Source: Epiperipatus broadwayi
Taxonomy: Eukaryota; Onychophora; Udeonychophora; Euonychophora; Peripatidae
Reading direction: 5' to 3'
Assembly: GCA_028023455.1 (NCBI GenBank)
Contig: JAQFVV010000152.1
Coordinates: forward strand, 188,001 to 252,000
DNA length: 64,000 nucleotides
Within the stretch, counting starts at the first letter, position 1. Each line of letters begins with the position of its first letter. Made by a program: the position numbers and the translations under genes. Shown one piece after another: positions 60,240 to 64,000 of the stretch. Below the pieces are notes generated by a model that worked only from the letters and a program-made list of their open reading frames with translations, searched no databases and was not told the origin of the DNA.

Positions 60240-60650
60240 GATATAATAATTATTTTCAAACATTATCTATCCACTCAAAGATTAAAAGTTTCCCAAGTTT
60301 AATCCCTGTCATCATTCTCTTATATTATCCATTCATTCATATCTTATATGACCTTTTTCTAAATCTCTTACAACTTCTATGGATTACATTTGTGATTCAA
60401 TTTATTTATTTATTATTATGATTTTATTAACATATTCAGATTGGTTTCCTTTAGATCTCTTTAAAACTCACAATTCTTTGAATTACATCAGTGATTTTGA
60501 TCCCTCTTTGTAAACCCAACATACATATCTCCATATTCTATTATGTGGTTTAAAATATTTATTTTAATATTTTATCTTGTCCAAGTATCAATCATATAAA
60601 TAAGCATTAGTGAAACATATGTTTTAAAAATTATTGTTATTTTTATGAAG
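60240..60650 (-). pseudogene. RTE-type LINE 3'-end fragment
   Basis: The minus strand encodes, with stops, FTKRDQN, then KKVI-DMNEWI and TWETFNL, in the order seen at 34320-34600 in the better copy (VTKRDHK, DYNGWKK, LGEIFHD). Very decayed; identity is probable, not certain. Confidence 0.4.
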
Positions 60651-60699
60651 CTTATTTTTTTTATTATCATGTTATTTCTACAAAATCTCTCCATTCATA

Positions 60700-61524
60700 T
60701 GCAATTTTATAAGCAAAATAATATCAATGGCAATATTACATTTACCAATTAATAAAGGGCTCAATGTAATAGATCTAAGAAAATATGCATCATTTATTAA
60801 AGCAAAAACTCTAATATATGGAATAAAGAGTAAAACTTTCAATCCATGAGAATGTGACATAAGACTGTATAAAAAGATGGGGGAAAAAAACCAAGATCCT
60901 TTGTGGTTGTTTACTTATAGCATATAAAGACTTACAAGATGAGCTAAATATGTCTTATTTATAAGAGCTAAATTACAGTATCCTTAAAAAAGTAACAAGT
61001 ATTAGGAAAAATCATGGCTAAACATATCCATAAAGAGAGTTTTAAGAAACTTTCAGTCTATCTATACACCCAAAAAATACATGAAAAACATCTATAAATT
61101 GATGAATGGGATACACCCCATGACAACACTTTTAAATAAAAAACTATGTATGAATCTAGAATCCGGGTATACAACCTGCAAAAACAGTGAAGAAACATTT
61201 GCACACCTGGTTGAAGAATGTAGAGCATTTAAACAAATAAGAATAAAAGTATTCAAAACCTCAATAATTAATCTAAAAGATATAATTAACAAACACATCA
61301 AGAGATTTGAACCACACAACACTATGGTACTTATCCACACAATTAGAACAATATGGGAAATAAGATGTTCAATAACATTTGATAATAAAAAATATAATTG
61401 GATTAAAAAACTTGATAAAGGATGGGAAAAATACTTCAAACAATGCTTAAAATACTTACCAAGAAAACAAATGATTAAAATCTGGGGAGGAACAGCACCT
61501 ACAGCATGCAAAATATGGCAATAA
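60700..61524 (+). pseudogene. LINE C-terminal fragment with an intact 147-codon ORF
   Basis: The frame 61081-61524 reads IYKLMNGIHPMTTLLNKKLC, then TTCKNSEETFAHLVEECRAF and IWGGTAPTACKIWQ. The C...ETFAHLVEEC pattern is the Cys/His motif after the RT thumb in CR1/L2/Jockey-type LINEs ('C..C...E.e.HlL..C'). The upstream stretch 60700-61080 carries the preceding thumb region (WECDIRLYKKMG, DPLWLFTY) with stops. It differs from the SGNH-LINE C-terminus at 35320-35796, so it is a different LINE family. The ORF's integrity, compared with all other LINE pieces here, suggests a younger 5'-truncated insertion. An isolated, functional host gene is unlikely. Confidence 0.55.
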
Positions 61525-61529
61525 ATAAG

Positions 61530-61980
61530 TTATGAAAAGAAGATATACAATGGACAAAGACATAATAGTAATGAGCCAAAGATAAAATAAAGGCAGAATA
61601 ATAAGCACCAAAGTGTGACACCCAATTACTAACACCCACTTATTAAGCTTAATATAAGGACATATAATTTATTAAAGTAATGTATAAAAAATTGTAAGTA
61701 ACCAAAAACAAAAAAAGATTGGAAAACAACAAAACCTTGTAAATATGTATATATAATGTCTTTTAATAAAGATAAATACTTAAAATAAAAAAATAATGAT
61801 GTATGATAATAAATTTTTATATAAGTTATGTACAGAAATATCTTTATGAGGCAAATAATAATTTGAATCAAAGAGTAACTTAAAGCTTAAGCATTTTGTT
61901 TTAAATATACACCAAAATTTTCCAAATCATTTTTGAAATATATAAATCATTATCATTTTCAGCCATTATAAAATTACTAT
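61530..61980. other. 3' flank of LINE, AT-rich
   Basis: Probably LINE 3' UTR and spacer. No clear poly-A tail or target duplication. Confidence 0.35.
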
Positions 61981-61984
61981 AGAA

Positions 61985-64000
61985 TAAAAGTGTCTCCAAT
62001 CTCCCTTCTCCACATCACATCAGCAAACTTTCTTTTTCATTCATCCATCTTCTGTATGATCTCCTTCAAGATTTTTAAAAATCTCTTAGGAACTATCCAG
62101 TTCAAGATTTCAATTGCTTCTCTACTATCATCTCTTCTAGCAATAAGTTCATCTCAGTTCCAATTCAGTCTCTTAATTCTTTCAATAATGTCAATAATAC
62201 TTGTTTGTTCTCTCATCCAGACATTTATTTTTGATCCCTTATTGTTATTTCTGAGGTACATCTCTTCATATTTTATTGAGTGGTCTGACATTTCTGTATT
62301 AATTTTCTGGTAAGTGTCCAAGCCTTGGATCCATAAGCAAGACTGGTGAAACACATTCATTAAAAACCTTTTCAAATATACAGGCATATTTTCTTTTAAT
62401 ATTAAGTTATTTCTACCAAAAGCATTCCACCCAAGTTTTATTCTATGATTAATTTCATCCCTAATGTTTCCATTTGTATTAGTGATCTGGCATACATATT
62501 TATAGTTGTTAATTTCTAACCTTATTGTTATCAATCTTTATTTTATTCTTTTGGAAAAATATATTGAACATAACTTTAGCAGTTTTAGAATTTATCTTTA
62601 GTTCACCTTTCTTATTTTCATTTGTTAACTCTTGCAACATTTGCTAACACTTTGAAGCATTATTTGTTAAAACAATTACATCATATGTAAAATCTAGATG
62701 ACTTAAATGATCTCCATTTACTTTTTACTCCTTTAGCTTCCTGTTTTAATCTTTCAGATACTTGTAAAACTGCTACAAATTTTTTTTATATGGATTTACT
62801 CTATCACATCCTTATTTGAATGTTAATATTTTTAGCCTAATTATGTAATCTCATCATTACTATTTTATTTTGATTCAAAATATAACAACAACCTGAGTAT
62901 ATATTTTGATAATCCAATGCTTTAATCACTGCTCATATGGTTATATAATCAAATGTTTTTCATAATGGACAAATCTAAAGTGTAATAATAACTCATATTC
63001 GATGGTCCTTTTTATAACTTCTCTCGGAACTTGAATGCAAGCCACTGTGATAAAACTATTTTTAATATCAGCTTATTCACTTGGTCAGTTAAAATCTAAT
63101 ATTTGCTATGGATGAGTTATAATTATATTAGTAAAAAAATTGTATAGAATTGATAAAAGACAAAAAAGTCTGTATATTCTACTAAATTATCAACTTTTTA
63201 AATATTAATATTACTACTGCTTTCTTCCAATTATCTGGTATATTTTTGTCATTTAGACATTTTATATTCAGTTTTGCAACAATTTTTTTTTATTTTATCA
63301 CCTGTTTCTTAAGATATTGTTTAGAATTCTCTTACTACTTAGAGACTTCCCCTTTGTCATACATTTACTTGCATCTCTCCCTTTTTCATTTGGAAGTTGA
63401 GCAATTCAGAAGTAGTAATATTGGGAGATCATTTGATTTTATTCTCTATTGCTATATAATTCTTTATAGAATTTTCCCACACATTCTATGATGTCATCTC
63501 TGTCTTTAGTATTAGTTTAATTTTTCCTTCTTATTGCAGGAATGTTTCCTACCAATTCTAGATGTTGTTTTACATTTTTGAGATTTTTATACTCTTCTAT
63601 TTTATTTGCTAACTCACAATTATATTTTCTTATATTGTAATTAACTCTTTTTCATATCATTTTACAAAATTCTGGATATTCAATTTCTTTTAATGGATCA
63701 CTTTTGTAAATGTTTATATTCATTATTTTCTTCATGCACTGTTTTTGTTCAATAAAATTTTTTATTGGGAAATTGCTGTTTTTTGTACCAGTTATTATTA
63801 TTGCAGTTATTAATAGTCTAACAGTTATATTACTTTTAATTTTATTTAAATATTTCATTTTCAAAATCTATTAATATTTTTAAATGGTTTGCAAGTTCTA
63901 ATTTAAATTTATTGGAATAGTTCTGAATATTACTTAATATCAAATGTGAATACAGTTTTTCTTAATAATTTCTGTTTCTTTAGTTTCATTTTAACATGTA
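61985..64000 (-). pseudogene. RTE-type LINE, 3' portion, runs off the window
   Basis: The 126-codon frame 62154-62534 reads INHRIKLGWNAFGRNNLILK, then HSIKYEEMYLRNNNKGSKIN and VWMREQTSIIDIIERIKRLN. This is the RTE post-RT block. Nearer its 3' end (62150-62000) RRDD and an EILNW-like string continue it. Upstream parts (62540-63864) hold decayed RT and linker, for example NSNFPIKNFIEQKQCMKKIM at 63652-63864. The 5' end lies beyond 64000. Stops and shifts make it inactive, though the 126-codon frame is the best-preserved RTE segment in the window. Confidence 0.7.

Overview
The window looks like non-coding DNA of a large, repeat-rich animal genome. It is strongly AT-rich, full of microsatellites, and built largely from decayed transposable elements. 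I found no convincing host gene, rRNA or intact tRNA. The mix (RTE-type and SGNH-containing LINEs, Penelope-like elements with GIY-YIG remnants, tRNA-derived SINEs, hAT remnants, foldback elements, a 2-kb GATA array) suggests a metazoan, probably an invertebrate. A cephalopod-like mollusc is my guess, but the sequence does not prove it. A 500-N assembly gap lies at 227-726.

Layout. 1-17 kb: tRNA-derived SINEs, simple repeats, a Penelope-like GIY-YIG fragment (4.3-4.9 kb, +), a decayed Penelope-like reverse transcriptase (9.3-11.6 kb, -), a hAT deletion derivative with a perfect 8-bp target-site duplication (12.23-12.68 kb), and several foldback elements. 17-24 kb: RTE-type LINE fragments on both strands, a second Penelope C-terminal fragment, and an almost pure (TATC/GATA)n array of about 2 kb. 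24-31 kb: mostly featureless AT-rich DNA with a 1.2-kb inverted-repeat element. 31-35 kb: a decayed RTE-type LINE (+).

35.3-49.2 kb is the most informative part. A degenerate LINE on the minus strand carries a coiled coil, an SGNH-esterase-like domain, an endonuclease, a reverse transcriptase and a Cys-rich C-terminus. It is split by a 9-kb LTR retrotransposon (35797-44814). That element has two LTRs of about 3.05-3.08 kb that are nearly identical and bounded by TG...CA. It has an ATATAT target repeat, a lysine-tRNA-type primer-binding site, and an internal region of only 2.9 kb. The internal region encodes a coiled-coil gag-like protein in broken frames and no recognisable pol. It looks like a non-autonomous, large-LTR element that jumped into an older LINE.

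49-64 kb: AT-rich spacer, a degenerate minisatellite and a tandem duplication (52.8-53.5 kb), a candidate 2.2-kb solo LTR (54.6-56.8 kb), an intact 147-codon LINE C-terminal ORF (61.08-61.52 kb, +), and RTE fragments on the minus strand that run off the right edge.

The elements do not form a pathway. Their nesting gives a relative history: old RTE, Penelope and SGNH-LINE copies first, then SINE, foldback and hAT insertions, and the large-LTR element among the latest. All family calls rest on motifs read by eye, without database searches.
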